A DNA stretch of 64,000 nt from JAHEJJ01 sp965212205 (GCA_965212205.1 CBDBUX010000011.1:620001-684000), one strand, 5' to 3'. Counted from the first letter of the stretch, positions 24,977 to 34,583 are shown. Numbers and translations: made by a program. The notes: generated by a model from the letters alone, not told the origin.

Positions 24977-25911
24977 TTATTCAAGGGACTGATAATCTTC
25001 ACGTCCTGAAAAGCTATAGCTCCTCTCACAATTGCCGCAATCACCTCCTTAATCGCCTCGGTTATTTGAATTTTAAGCTCGTTTTTGTGATAGATCAGAC
25101 TTACCTCCCGAGCGGGCGTAGGATTTTCGAAATGTTTTAGATTTTTGATTTTATCATCGTCCAGTTCCAGCGTATTCAAATAGGGGAGAAGGGTCATTCC
25201 CATATCTTCATCGGCCAAATTGATCAAAGTCTCGAAACTGCCGCTCTGCAACTGAAAATGCTCCTTTCTTAACTCTCTGGATGTCTGGCATAGATTAATG
25301 ACGCCTTCGCGGAAGCAGTGCCCGTCCTGAAGGAGTAAAATATCGCTGATATCAAGATCTTCAGTACCGATCTTTTCCTTATTTGCCAATCGATGGCTTT
25401 TGGGAACATATCCCACGAAGGGTTCATAGTATAATGGCCGCTCCGTAATAAACTCAATTTCCAGGGGTGTAGCGGCGATGGCCGCATCGAGATGACCATC
25501 CTGTAGGTTGCGTATCAACTGGTCTGTATTTTGTTCTCTGATAATGAGGTTTACATTTGGGTAGCGTTTAATAAATGTCTTGAGAAACATCGGTAAGAGC
25601 GTAGGCATAATGGTTGGGATAATTCCCAATGTGAATTCTCCGCCAATATACCCCTTATCCTGATCTACGATATCCCTTATTCTTTCGGCTTCATTTACAA
25701 TATTTTTAGCCTGATCCACAATTTTTTGTCCCACATCGGTTGTGGTGATGGGTTTTTTACCGCGGTCGAATATCAAAACATCGAGCTCATCTTCCAGCTT
25801 CTGAACCTGCATGCTTAGCGTTGGTTGGGTAACATGGCTTTTTTCTGCTGCCAGTGTGAAATTCTGGTACTCGGCTACGGCCAATACATATTGCAATTGG
25901 GTAATGGTCAT
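24970..25911 (-). CDS. oxyR: Hydrogen peroxide-sensing LysR-type regulator OxyR
   Basis: A 313-residue LysR-type regulator. The winged helix-turn-helix is at 1-60 (TLAAEKSHVTQPTLSMQVQK). The effector domain carries DGHCFREGVINLC, with Cys199 and Cys208 at exactly the E. coli OxyR numbers; these form the peroxide-driven disulfide. It would activate peroxide-defence genes. It is divergent from dps across 103 bp containing an imperfect inverted repeat, a likely target. The annotation rests on the cysteine pair, which most LysR proteins lack. Confidence 0.92.
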   Translation of the reverse strand: MTITQLQYVLAVAEYQNFTLAAEKSHVTQPTLSMQVQKLEDELDVLIFDRGKKPITTTDVGQKIVDQAKNIVNEAERIRDIVDQDKGYIGGEFTLGIIPTIMPTLLPMFLKTFIKRYPNVNLIIREQNTDQLIRNLQDGHLDAAIAATPLEIEFITERPLYYEPFVGYVPKSHRLANKEKIGTEDLDISDILLLQDGHCFREGVINLCQTSRELRKEHFQLQSGSFETLINLADEDMGMTLLPYLNTLELDDDKIKNLKHFENPTPAREVSLIYHKNELKIQITEAIKEVIAAIVRGAIAFQDVKIISPLNKK

Positions 25912-25946
25912 ACTGCATAATTTTAGATGATAAATGTATAAAAACT

Positions 25947-25999
25947 ATCAATAAAATTTATCAAAATAAATATTAATATATGATAATTTTATAATTGAT
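25947..25999. promoter_or_regulatory. Imperfect inverted repeat in the oxyR-dps divergent region
   Basis: ATCAATAAAATTTATCA (25947-25963) and TGATAATTTTATAATTGAT (25981-25999) are near inverted copies; aligning them requires a 2-base indel. The region is very AT-rich. Position between oxyR and dps makes it a candidate OxyR-binding region, but the pattern does not match the E. coli ATAG tetrad consensus cleanly. Confidence 0.35.
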
Positions 26000-26014
26000 T
26001 ATAACATAAATGAT

Positions 26015-26494
26015 ATGAAATTAAACAGTATAGGATTAAGTGAAAGTCTGTCTGCACAACTTGCGGAAGATCTCAATGTGCTGCTGGCGAATTTTCAGCG
26101 GTACTATCAAAACCTCAGAGGTATCCATTGGAATATTCGTGGTAAGAGTTTCTTCGATCTCCATGTTAAGTTTGAAGAATTATATACAGATGCTAACCTG
26201 AAGGTCGATGAAATTGCTGAACGTATTTTAACCCTTGGCGGGGTGCCTTACCATACTTTTGAAGATTATATGGAGCATTCCACGGTGCCGGTAGGGAAAA
26301 ATGTTAGCCGCGATGAAGAAGCTATCAGGCTAATAGTGGCTTCTCTCAGAGAATTGCTGATATTAGAGCGTCAAATTTTATCGGCTTCTGACGAAGCTGG
26401 AGACGAAGGCACCAATGCTATGATGAGCGACTTTATTACTGAGCAGGAGAAGACGGTCTGGATGATGAAGGCCTGGTTGGAGGAAGAGGTCTGA
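26015..26494 (+). CDS. dps: Dps family ferritin-like DNA-protection protein
   Basis: A 159-residue Dps. Ferroxidase ligands at the subunit interface are visible as His38 (GIHWN), His50 (FFDLH), Glu54, Asp65 and Glu69 (NLKVDEIAER). Dps dodecamers oxidise ferrous iron with peroxide and store it, protecting DNA. The N-terminal tail is short with only one lysine, so direct DNA binding through the tail is not obvious. Divergence from oxyR predicts peroxide induction. It ends 34 bp before the stop of the convergent hybrid kinase gene. Confidence 0.92.
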   Translation: MKLNSIGLSESLSAQLAEDLNVLLANFQRYYQNLRGIHWNIRGKSFFDLHVKFEELYTDANLKVDEIAERILTLGGVPYHTFEDYMEHSTVPVGKNVSRDEEAIRLIVASLRELLILERQILSASDEAGDEGTNAMMSDFITEQEKTVWMMKAWLEEEV

Positions 26495-26528
26495 ATCGTT
26501 TAAGAGCATTCGAAATAAAGGACATCGG

Positions 26529-29500
26529 TTATTTCTGGTCCATATTTGTTACTACATCCCAATCTTCAGGAAAACCTGATAAAGTGAATTCGGCAGACTT
26601 GCTTACGAAATATTTAGCAACCAGGTCTTGAGGGTTCTGAGCCAACACCTTATCAAAGGCCGCCGATGCCTTGGGGAATTTTCCGTTCATAAATAGATCG
26701 ATACCCTTTTCGAAGAGTTTTAGATTTTTTTTCTTCAAACGTATAGATTCCTCATCCTTATCACCATCAAAGCACTCATAAATACCTAATGCATTCTCCT
26801 TACCCTTAACCTTTACCCTCCCAAGAAAACGAAGCCCAAAATGGTCCCGGTCTTTGATGCTATTAAGACTGTCTTCACTCAGAATGATCTGAGCACCATA
26901 GAACTTGGTGATACCTTCCAGTCTGGAGGCTGCATTTACCGTATCTGAAATGATCGCCGTATCATTTCTAAGATGGTCTCCGATAATACCCATAATGAGC
27001 GACCCAGTGTGTAAACCCATTCCAACGGAGATCGGCATATACCCGTCTTTTTCACGCCGCTGATTGTATTTTTGAATGGCCCTTTGCATTTCAATAGCAG
27101 ATTGCAACGCTTCCTGCGGTGTATCGGGAAAGAGCGCCAGGATACCATCGCCCAGATAGTGGTTTACAAAGCCATTATTGGACTGAATAACCGGCCCCAT
27201 TTTACCTACATAGGAATTGATAAATTTGAAATTCTGCCTTGGTGTCATTCCTTCGGCTATGGTGGTATATTCCCGGATATCGGTAAAAAGAACCGTTACT
27301 TTTTTCTCAACATGATCTCCCAGGACTACCTCAGTAATATGCTCTCTTCCCACCGATCTCAGAAATTCGGTCGGAACAAATTTCGATGTTGCGCTATGGA
27401 TTCCTTTAAGATTCAGATGGGTCTTTAGTCTGCTTAAGAGCTCGTTCTTTGCGATTGGTTTAGACAGATAGTCATTGGCCCCAGAATTGAATCCGTTGAC
27501 CAGGTCGCTTACACGGTTCTTGGCCGTAAGCATAATCACCGGTAATTCACTGGCGGTATAGGTCTCCCTGATTTTTTCGCAGACTTCATAGCCCGATAAA
27601 CCGGGCATCATTATATCGAGAAGTATCAGGTCAAAACCATGATCCTCGCTAAGCTTTTTGATGGTCTCCTCGCCTGAACGTGCTTCCTCCATCTGATATC
27701 CGGCAACTTTGAGATGATTTTCAAGGACTTTCCGATTAATGGGCTCATCATCTACAATCAGGATTTTGCGATTTGAGGCGGGTACCGCAGGATCTTCATC
27801 CTGATCAGCATTAGCCAGTTCGGCGGGTGTGGTCTCTGCAAGTTTGGATAGGGTTTTAGCCTTTTTTGTACTTGTTGGAACTTCCGATCGCTCTTTCGAA
27901 CTCAATGGTAAATTAAAACTAAAAGTAGACCCCTTATTCACTTGAGATCGTACATGTATACTACCTCCATGCAGTTCTACCAGCTGTTTAGTGACCGAGA
28001 GTCCAAGCCCTGTACCCCCATATTCCCTGGCAACAGAACCATCTCCTTGTTCAAAGGAATTGAAAATGCTTTCGAATTTTTCTTCAGGAATACCGATCCC
28101 CGTATCGATGACTTCGATATTCATTTTGCCCTCTGCTACGGCAGAGTTGATCTCTATTTGTCCTGTTTTTGTAAATTTTATAGCATTTCCGATTAAATTA
28201 AAAAGTATTTGCTGCAGTCTGTTTTCATCTGCCTCTACCAACGGAAGATCGGAAGAGATCGAATTGATAAGGATAACCGACTTTTCGGCGGCCATTGGAC
28301 CAAGGATTTTCACCACCACATCTGCTACGGCATGAAGGTCGATGGCCTTGATATTTAATTCGAGCTCTCTATTCTTAAGTTTAGAAAAATCGAGTATATC
28401 ATTTACCAAATTCGAAAGTCTTTTACCACTCTGCACGATGAGATCCAGATTCTCAATAGCCGGCTTTGACAGCTGTCCTGCGGCCCCGTCTTTCAGCGAT
28501 TCGGTTAATCCTATTATGCCATTCAAAGGGGTTCGCAACTCGTGAGAGGTATTTGCCAAGAACTGGTCCTTAAGCTGATCGATCTGCTTTAAACGATTTA
28601 CCATGGCCCGCTCCCTTTGAAGCTTTTTATCTTTTTGCCGGGATCTCCAGTAGATACCAGCAATAATCAATAATGCCAATCCTCCGAAGACAATGAGATT
28701 AAACTTATTTCGCTGTTGGTTGAGATCTCTTTCGAAGAGCAACTCACGCTCGGTTCTTTGTTTATGAAAGGCGATGCTGTCTGCCAGTTGCTGTTTCTCA
28801 AATTCATACTGCATTTCCTGCCGGGTAATCTCCTGTGCCTTATCCTGGTTAAACAGCGAATCTTTTAATACTGCTGCCTGCCTGAAATAAGACAGTGCAG
28901 ACTTTGTATCGCCTGTTCCCTCGTAGGCGGTGCTTAAACATTCACAGGCTTCTTTTATCAGCATTGTTGCCCCCATAAGCTTACCCAGTTCAAGACTGCG
29001 CTCGCAATCAGTTCGAGCTCTTTGAAACCACTTCTTAAACAGATAAGATTGTCCTCTGTACAAATAGGCTGCGGAAAGACCATCTTTATCGCCAAGTTTC
29101 TTCTTTTGATCAATACTCGGATTTAAGTATTCGAGAGCTTTATCATATTGCCCAAGCCTGTTATAAACATCACCAATATTGCTCATCGCTCTTGTATAGC
29201 TCATCGCATCACCTATTTCATCTGAGAGTTCAGCACTGATCAATAAGTTTTCAAGCGCCAAATCGAATTGCTCCAGATTGGAATGTACCAAAGCAATATT
29301 ATTGTAACTACTGGGCAGGGCACTCTTATTGCCTATCTCTTTTTTAATCGAAAGACTATAAGCATAGTACTCCAGTGCTTTTTTTTCATTTTTCTGCCTG
29401 AGATAAATATTGCCCAGATTATTGGTTACCCGCGAAAGCCCTGCTGTATCTTCCAGATTTTCATAAGTGCTCATCGCTTCGAGCAAATTTTTTATCGCTT

Positions 29501-29921
29501 CAGGATAATTTCCGAGTTCGTAATGTACCGTGCCAATATTACTTAGGGTTGTGGCCATGGAGAGTTGATCTCCGCTTTTAGAGACCAGTTGAAAACTTCG
29601 GGTAAACGCCTCAAGTGCCTGTATATAATCGCCTTGAACTGCATAGGTATTTCCAACAAATCGGGTCGCAGTAGCTTCCCAGCTGGGATTATTTCTTTTT
29701 TTAGCAAATTGGGTAAGCTTGTTGCCAAGAATACGGGCAGAATCCATGTCGGAGCGAAAACGAATCATAAACAGATCCAGTCCTGCTTCAAAACGCAACG
29801 AGTCGTTTAGTGCTGAGTTATTCCAGGCCTTATTTAGGCTGTCGGTCTTGGACTCCTGTGCAGAAATTGGTTGAAATACCAGCAATACCAGAAGGAGTAC
29901 GGCAAAAAGAGAATTGGTCAA
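26529..29921 (-). CDS. TPR - histidine kinase - receiver - class III nucleotide cyclase hybrid sensor
   Basis: A 1130-residue protein. Signal peptide (1-21), tetratricopeptide repeats (about 60-360), a transmembrane helix (about 409-425), HisKA with SHELRTPLNG (His near 459), HATPase_c (about 555-675, with GIGIPEEKF and GGTGLGLSV), a Ser/Lys/Thr-rich linker, a receiver (about 728-840, phospho-Asp near 768 in LLDIMMPG), a class III cyclase (about 875-1055) and a short TPR-like tail. Metal aspartates are in LFTDI and YLGDG; the Asn/Arg pair is in VNAASRLE. His replaces the usual Lys in FVNHYLGD. The start is TTG; no in-frame ATG precedes the signal peptide. It should couple phosphorelay to cyclic nucleotide output. 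Confidence 0.85.
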   Translation of the reverse strand: MTNSLFAVLLLVLLVFQPISAQESKTDSLNKAWNNSALNDSLRFEAGLDLFMIRFRSDMDSARILGNKLTQFAKKRNNPSWEATATRFVGNTYAVQGDYIQALEAFTRSFQLVSKSGDQLSMATTLSNIGTVHYELGNYPEAIKNLLEAMSTYENLEDTAGLSRVTNNLGNIYLRQKNEKKALEYYAYSLSIKKEIGNKSALPSSYNNIALVHSNLEQFDLALENLLISAELSDEIGDAMSYTRAMSNIGDVYNRLGQYDKALEYLNPSIDQKKKLGDKDGLSAAYLYRGQSYLFKKWFQRARTDCERSLELGKLMGATMLIKEACECLSTAYEGTGDTKSALSYFRQAAVLKDSLFNQDKAQEITRQEMQYEFEKQQLADSIAFHKQRTERELLFERDLNQQRNKFNLIVFGGLALLIIAGIYWRSRQKDKKLQRERAMVNRLKQIDQLKDQFLANTSHELRTPLNGIIGLTESLKDGAAGQLSKPAIENLDLIVQSGKRLSNLVNDILDFSKLKNRELELNIKAIDLHAVADVVVKILGPMAAEKSVILINSISSDLPLVEADENRLQQILFNLIGNAIKFTKTGQIEINSAVAEGKMNIEVIDTGIGIPEEKFESIFNSFEQGDGSVAREYGGTGLGLSVTKQLVELHGGSIHVRSQVNKGSTFSFNLPLSSKERSEVPTSTKKAKTLSKLAETTPAELANADQDEDPAVPASNRKILIVDDEPINRKVLENHLKVAGYQMEEARSGEETIKKLSEDHGFDLILLDIMMPGLSGYEVCEKIRETYTASELPVIMLTAKNRVSDLVNGFNSGANDYLSKPIAKNELLSRLKTHLNLKGIHSATSKFVPTEFLRSVGREHITEVVLGDHVEKKVTVLFTDIREYTTIAEGMTPRQNFKFINSYVGKMGPVIQSNNGFVNHYLGDGILALFPDTPQEALQSAIEMQRAIQKYNQRREKDGYMPISVGMGLHTGSLIMGIIGDHLRNDTAIISDTVNAASRLEGITKFYGAQIILSEDSLNSIKDRDHFGLRFLGRVKVKGKENALGIYECFDGDKDEESIRLKKKNLKLFEKGIDLFMNGKFPKASAAFDKVLAQNPQDLVAKYFVSKSAEFTLSGFPEDWDVVTNMDQK

Positions 29922-30136
29922 AATATGCCCCGTTGGTTAATTCTATTAAATTTAGTGGATAATTAGCAGACTTCAAAGGCGTTGAAGTACTTCCTGATTT
30001 GCCCAGGGATATGGTTTGCGGGTACTAAGCGTGATCCGGTGGGCTGTTTTATGTGTCGACTTCGTATCGATATAAATTCTAATGAGATTCAATAAATCTG
30101 CTTAACCGATTAGCTTTTCTCAGTGGCAATAGCCAC

Positions 30137-31459
30137 TTAATCTTCGTTATCCTGGACGATCAGGCATAAGATTCCTGCAAGAAATAATGAAATTCCTCCG
30201 ATGATCAAAGCATATATAGATACATTCCCGAAGAAGCTTTTCAGCATAAACCCAAGAATGCCTGCTGCTACAATTTGGGGTATCACAATAAAGAAATTGA
30301 ACACGCCCATATAATAGCCCATTTTGTTGGCTGGTAATATGCTCGATAGCATGGCATAGGGCATAGATAAAATACTGGCCCAAGCGATACCTACTCCTAC
30401 CATGGATAAAAGTATGAGAATAGGGTCCGAAATAAAGAATACCGACACCAGGCCAATGCCACCACAGAACAAGGCGAGCATATGTGTTATCCGCCGGCTC
30501 AATTTCTTCGCTATCACAGGCAGTAAAAATGCCACCAGGGCTGCCACGCCGTTGTAGACGGCAAAGCATATACCTACCCAATCTGCTCCCTCATTGTACA
30601 ATGCGGAAGAGGTGTCGGAAGTGTTATAGACATGGCTGGTTACCGCCGATGTGGTATAGATCCACATCGCAAAAAGAGAGAACCAGGAAAAGAACTGTAC
30701 AAATGCGAGCTGCACCATGGTTTTTGGCATTTTAAAAATACCCATAAACGACTCTTTAAGCCCGGTAAAAACTCCTTTGGAGGCATTTTCCTCCTTTAAC
30801 TTTTCAATATCATCCGGTGGATATTCTTCTGTTTTAAAGACCGTCCACATTACAGCGGTAAAATAGGCGATTCCTCCAATATAAAATGACCATTTTACGG
30901 AATCGGGAATACCGCCACCTTCAGATACATTGCTTATGCCAAGCCAGTTGGTCATTATGTAGGGTAGTGCTGAGGCGATGATCGCACCAAGACCTATAAA
31001 GAAACTCTGCATGGCGAAACCACTGGTACGCTGTTCATTAGGTAGCATGTCACCAACAAATGCCCTGAAAGGTTCCATACTGATATTAATCGAGGCATCC
31101 ATAAGCCAAAGCATAATGACAGCCATCCAGAGCACCGTAGAATTGGGCATTCCAAAGAGAGCCAGGGTGGCCAAAATGGCGCCGATGGCAAAAAAAGGCC
31201 TCCTTCTTCCCCATTTGGCGTGCCAGGTCCTATCGCTGTAATAACCAATAATTGGCTGAACTAAAAGGCCGGTCACCGGGGCTGCCAGCCAAAGAATAGG
31301 TAATTCGTCTTTGGAGGCCCCCAGGGTTTCGAAAATTCTGCTAACGTTGGCATTCTGAAGGGCAAATCCGAACTGTATACCCAGGAAACCAAAACTCATA
31401 TTCCAGATCTGCCAAAAAGAGAGGGGTGGTTTTACAGAACTTATAGATATTTTCGACAT
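30137..31459 (-). CDS. SLC45/GPH-like MFS sugar transporter
   Basis: A 440-residue protein with about twelve hydrophobic segments. The GYYSDRTWHAKWGRRRPFF loop between helices 2 and 3 is the signature of the SLC45/sucrose-maltose branch of the major facilitator superfamily. It probably imports a disaccharide or glucoside with protons. No glycoside hydrolase or sugar regulator is adjacent, so the substrate is open. A 6-bp hairpin (30122-30137) touches the stop codon but has no T-run. Confidence 0.82.
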   Translation of the reverse strand: MSKISISSVKPPLSFWQIWNMSFGFLGIQFGFALQNANVSRIFETLGASKDELPILWLAAPVTGLLVQPIIGYYSDRTWHAKWGRRRPFFAIGAILATLALFGMPNSTVLWMAVIMLWLMDASINISMEPFRAFVGDMLPNEQRTSGFAMQSFFIGLGAIIASALPYIMTNWLGISNVSEGGGIPDSVKWSFYIGGIAYFTAVMWTVFKTEEYPPDDIEKLKEENASKGVFTGLKESFMGIFKMPKTMVQLAFVQFFSWFSLFAMWIYTTSAVTSHVYNTSDTSSALYNEGADWVGICFAVYNGVAALVAFLLPVIAKKLSRRITHMLALFCGGIGLVSVFFISDPILILLSMVGVGIAWASILSMPYAMLSSILPANKMGYYMGVFNFFIVIPQIVAAGILGFMLKSFFGNVSIYALIIGGISLFLAGILCLIVQDNED

Positions 31460-31640
31460 GATTTTTGATTTAGTTTGGTTGTGATGGTTTCTGGATCAGG
31501 CTAAAAATAACTTTTTTTTATCAATGCCAGAATATGGACCTGGAATGCTCTTTGCCAATTCGTCGTAAATTGTGGTGAATGTCAATGTCTTTTTCAACAA
31601 GTAGACTAAATACATTGATGGCTATATAGATTTTGATCAA

Positions 31641-32735
31641 ATGAGAATGCAACCTAAATACAAAAGATCGTTAATCCAGGCCTTAACTTTTGGCCTTATT
31701 TGGGCCTTTTTCGGGTTGATATATGTGTTTCTGGAGAAAGGTATTTTGGGAGATAGTAAATATTATCCGGCCACGGACAACATATACGATTTTAGAAGTT
31801 CACTTCTTATCGCCGTACCCGGAAGTTTCCTTATGGGATTCTTCCAGGGGTGGATCGAGGAGGTGTTGCTGAAGAAAAAATTTATAAACAAGTCCTTTAG
31901 CTATAAGATTATCTTTAAGGGAAGTTTATATATGTTGATGATCATTGTCTTTCTGGTGATCATAACCTTTGGCATCAACGCCATTAGATATAATTCAAGC
32001 CCTTTAAGTGAAGAAGTAGTACGTAGTGTAGGAATCTTTTTTGGTGACTTTGCCTTTTGGAGTATTGTCATTTACATTTTCGTTATTGCTGATACCGCGC
32101 TGCTATTTTCTGAAATCAAGGATTTTGTCGGGCGGAAAGTATTTTTAAATTATACTATGGGCAGGTATCACCAGCCATTGATGGAGGTCAGGATCTTTAT
32201 GTTCCTCGATATGAAATCTTCAACGACCATTGCCGAAAAAATAGGTCATGAAAACTATTTTGAGCTTATCAGGTCATTCTACTCGGAAATGACGGATGCT
32301 ATTCTTGAAACTTCAGGAGAGATTTATCAGTATGTAGGCGACGAGATCGTTGTGTCTTGGACCCGGGAAGCCGGACTTAAAGACAATAACTGTATTCGTT
32401 GTTTTGAGGAGATAAGCTCCGCCATTGCTGTGAGAAGACATTGGTATGAGGACGAATACGGTTTTGTACCGGAGTTTAAAGCGGGTTTTCATATCGGTGA
32501 GGTAACGATAGGGGAAATCGGAACCCTTAAAAAGGAGATCATCTATTCTGGCGATGTCCTTAACACAACGGCCCGGATCCAAGCCCTCTGCAATCAATTT
32601 GGAGCCCGTGTACTTATTTCCGGTAAGCTTAAGGAACAGCTACAGGATAATAAGACGTCTGGATTCTCAGAAATTGGAGATATATCCCTGAGGGGAAAAT
32701 CCAGCAGTTTAACTTTATATACGATAGAGGCTTAG
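31641..32735 (+). CDS. Membrane-bound class III adenylate/guanylate cyclase
   Basis: A 364-residue protein with four N-terminal transmembrane segments (about 10-30, 50-72, 90-113 and 125-153) and a class III cyclase domain (about 185-360). Metal-binding aspartates are in FLDMKSST and YVGDEIV, and the transition-state Asn/Arg in LNTTAR. The adenine-specifying Lys position has Gln (IYQYVGD) and the partner position appears to be Glu (KKEIIYSGD), so nucleotide preference is uncertain. It is divergent from the sugar transporter across 181 bp. It is the second cyclase in about 6 kb, after the hybrid kinase. Confidence 0.82.
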   Translation: MRMQPKYKRSLIQALTFGLIWAFFGLIYVFLEKGILGDSKYYPATDNIYDFRSSLLIAVPGSFLMGFFQGWIEEVLLKKKFINKSFSYKIIFKGSLYMLMIIVFLVIITFGINAIRYNSSPLSEEVVRSVGIFFGDFAFWSIVIYIFVIADTALLFSEIKDFVGRKVFLNYTMGRYHQPLMEVRIFMFLDMKSSTTIAEKIGHENYFELIRSFYSEMTDAILETSGEIYQYVGDEIVVSWTREAGLKDNNCIRCFEEISSAIAVRRHWYEDEYGFVPEFKAGFHIGEVTIGEIGTLKKEIIYSGDVLNTTARIQALCNQFGARVLISGKLKEQLQDNKTSGFSEIGDISLRGKSSSLTLYTIEA

Positions 32736-33210
32736 AAGGTTGCCTCTTCAAGCTCAATGTTTTTAAGACTCCACAGATAATTTTGCTGATTTACAACATA
32801 AAATGTAAGAAAATACTTATATATTATATTCAATATTTTAGTGCTTTCACTGAAAATATGACAACAAAATCATTGTTTTTTAAGCTTTACTGAAATGGAG
32901 TTTGCACTTCATCGAAAAAAGTTGGCCGTTTATCTGGATGGCGTATCTTAGGTGTACAAATCTTATTTAGAACTTAATTCTATGCTTTGAAACTACTTCC
33001 TCCTGAGCATTTTATATTTAAGGTTATTCACTCAGGTGAATATCTTTAGTCCGAAATGGCGTTTAGCACCAAAATCGAAACGCCGTGGATCAAATAACCC
33101 GCTCAACCCCGAATAACCATTGCATATAGGCCATTATCAAGGTCATTTGCAGCTTTTAGCTTTTCATTTTTGATTCATCAAAAATGTTCGGGAGGATTTT
33201 AGAATTCCTT
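32736..33210. other. 475-bp intergenic region without a convincing gene
   Basis: Only ORFs of fewer than 20 codons were found by eye. Two inverted repeats occur: GGCGTTT/AAACGCC with a 13-nt loop at about 33058-33084, and the near-perfect palindrome CATTTTTGAT-TC-ATCAAAAATG at 33165-33186, 25 bp after the end of the isomerase gene. Neither is followed by a clear T-run. Confidence 0.5.
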
Positions 33211-34152
33211 TTAAAGTTCTTTCCAGGTGCTTTCGATCAGCGATTTGGTGGCTTTAATTCCCAAATCTTCACTTAATCTGTTTCCTTCATACTCGATCCC
33301 GATATATCCATCAAATCCGGACGACTTTACCAATCGAAGCATTTTTTGATAATCAATGGTGGTTTCATTGCCATCTGTATCGAAGTCGTAAGATTTTGCA
33401 CTAACCCCTTTGGCAAATGGGAGCAACTGTTGAACTCCTTTATAAGGATCGTATGATTCAGAACATTTGCCGCCTTGGGTACTACCCCACTTGGCATTAA
33501 GGCACCAGTTACCAAAATCAGGAAGGCTTCCCAGGAAAGCACTATCAACCTCGTTGATGATTTCACTGATATAAGCGCCGTCTGAGCTATGCAAACCGTG
33601 GTTTTCGATAAGCACATTGATGCCGATTTCTTCTCCGTGCGCGGATAGCATACTCAAACCATCAACCAGTTGAGAGCGCAGGGAGTTCCGGTCTCCCGAC
33701 CCAAATGCGTTGACCCTGATAGAATGACAATTTAGAATCTTTGCCGCATTCAACCATTTGATATGATTTTCTACGGCCTGATGTCTCTTATCCTCGTTGG
33801 GATCTCCAAGATCACCTTCACTATCAACCATGATCAGCAGGTTTTTCACCGCTGCTTCGTCGGCTCTTGCTTTCATGCGAACCCAGAATTTTTCATCTGT
33901 TGCGTATTTTGTGTAGAGTGAACTCACGTACTCCACTGCAGGGATCTGATAGACCCCCATTGCAATCGAGGCAAAGTCTTCCGCGTTCAGTAATCCTTTT
34001 TCAAAGGATCTGTGTAATGACCACTGGGCAAGAGATATCCTGGGTGCTGATTTGTCAAAATAAAAATGCTGGTTTGCTGCCCTCAAGGGAGCCGGGATAC
34101 ATAATATCATGGCTCCGCTTAAAGACTTTCCTATAAAATATCGTCTGTTCAT
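33211..34152 (-). CDS. Exported sugar phosphate isomerase/epimerase-like TIM-barrel protein
   Basis: A 313-residue xylose-isomerase-like TIM barrel. The N-terminus NRRYFIGKSLSG is Tat-like, followed by a hydrophobic stretch ending near APLRA. Barrel motifs are VEYVSSLY, NVLIENHGLHS, GSLPDFGNWCLN and DGYIGIEYEGNRL, with Glu, Asp, His and Glu positions of a metal site. Such exported proteins are often sugar oxidoisomerases or epimerases acting on 3-keto or other modified sugars; the substrate is not known. The next gene (small membrane protein) lies 21 bp upstream on the same strand. Confidence 0.75.
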   Translation of the reverse strand: MNRRYFIGKSLSGAMILCIPAPLRAANQHFYFDKSAPRISLAQWSLHRSFEKGLLNAEDFASIAMGVYQIPAVEYVSSLYTKYATDEKFWVRMKARADEAAVKNLLIMVDSEGDLGDPNEDKRHQAVENHIKWLNAAKILNCHSIRVNAFGSGDRNSLRSQLVDGLSMLSAHGEEIGINVLIENHGLHSSDGAYISEIINEVDSAFLGSLPDFGNWCLNAKWGSTQGGKCSESYDPYKGVQQLLPFAKGVSAKSYDFDTDGNETTIDYQKMLRLVKSSGFDGYIGIEYEGNRLSEDLGIKATKSLIESTWKEL

Positions 34153-34173
34153 TCCTGGGTCTAATTTAAATTA

Positions 34174-34545
34174 TCAAGCCCCTTCATTACGCTTATTGAT
34201 AATCTCGATGATCCAATACAATAATTGAGAAATCCCCCCTACGAAAATGAATAAAAGTATCCATACTACCAGGAGATTGTTGCCTTTTAGGTTGGGGTTC
34301 TGCACCGCATGTACGATATAGAAGACCAGGCTGGCCAGCGAGAGAAAAATTGCGAGAAAAAGCAAAAAGAAAAACGTTCCCAGACCACCAAACACAGCAA
34401 AAGGCACCTTGTCCGGGTCTGCTTCCAATTCGGGGACCTGATTGAATAATGTGATCAGAAATACGGCATAGCCGATAAAAAATAGAAAAAATATTATCAG
34501 CGGTATCAAGGCGAAGAATGCCTGCCAGAATTTACTTTGTAACAT
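34174..34545 (-). CDS. Small three-helix membrane protein
   Basis: A 123-residue protein with hydrophobic segments at about 8-33, 46-77 and 88-112. The LVFYIVHAVQNPNLKGNNLLVVWILL region resembles PLD-nuclease-N-terminal/DUF805-like membrane domains. The frame extends upstream to 34617, but that would run through the terminator hairpin at 34584-34612; the ATG at 34545 is a better start. It may be co-transcribed with the isomerase gene, which begins 21 bp downstream. Confidence 0.65.
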   Translation of the reverse strand: MLQSKFWQAFFALIPLIIFFLFFIGYAVFLITLFNQVPELEADPDKVPFAVFGGLGTFFFLLFLAIFLSLASLVFYIVHAVQNPNLKGNNLLVVWILLFIFVGGISQLLYWIIEIINKRNEGA

Positions 34546-34583
34546 GGTTTTGTTGTTTGACTTAAAGATACTGAATTGGTACC

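Noticed and set aside
30122..30137. Terminator of the SLC45-like transporter
   Set aside because: AGTGGC-AATA-GCCACT forms a stem at the stop codon but no T-run follows on the minus strand.
33165..33186. FNR box
   Set aside because: It contains TTGAT and ATCAA, but the spacer is 2 bp instead of 4, and it is at a 3' end.
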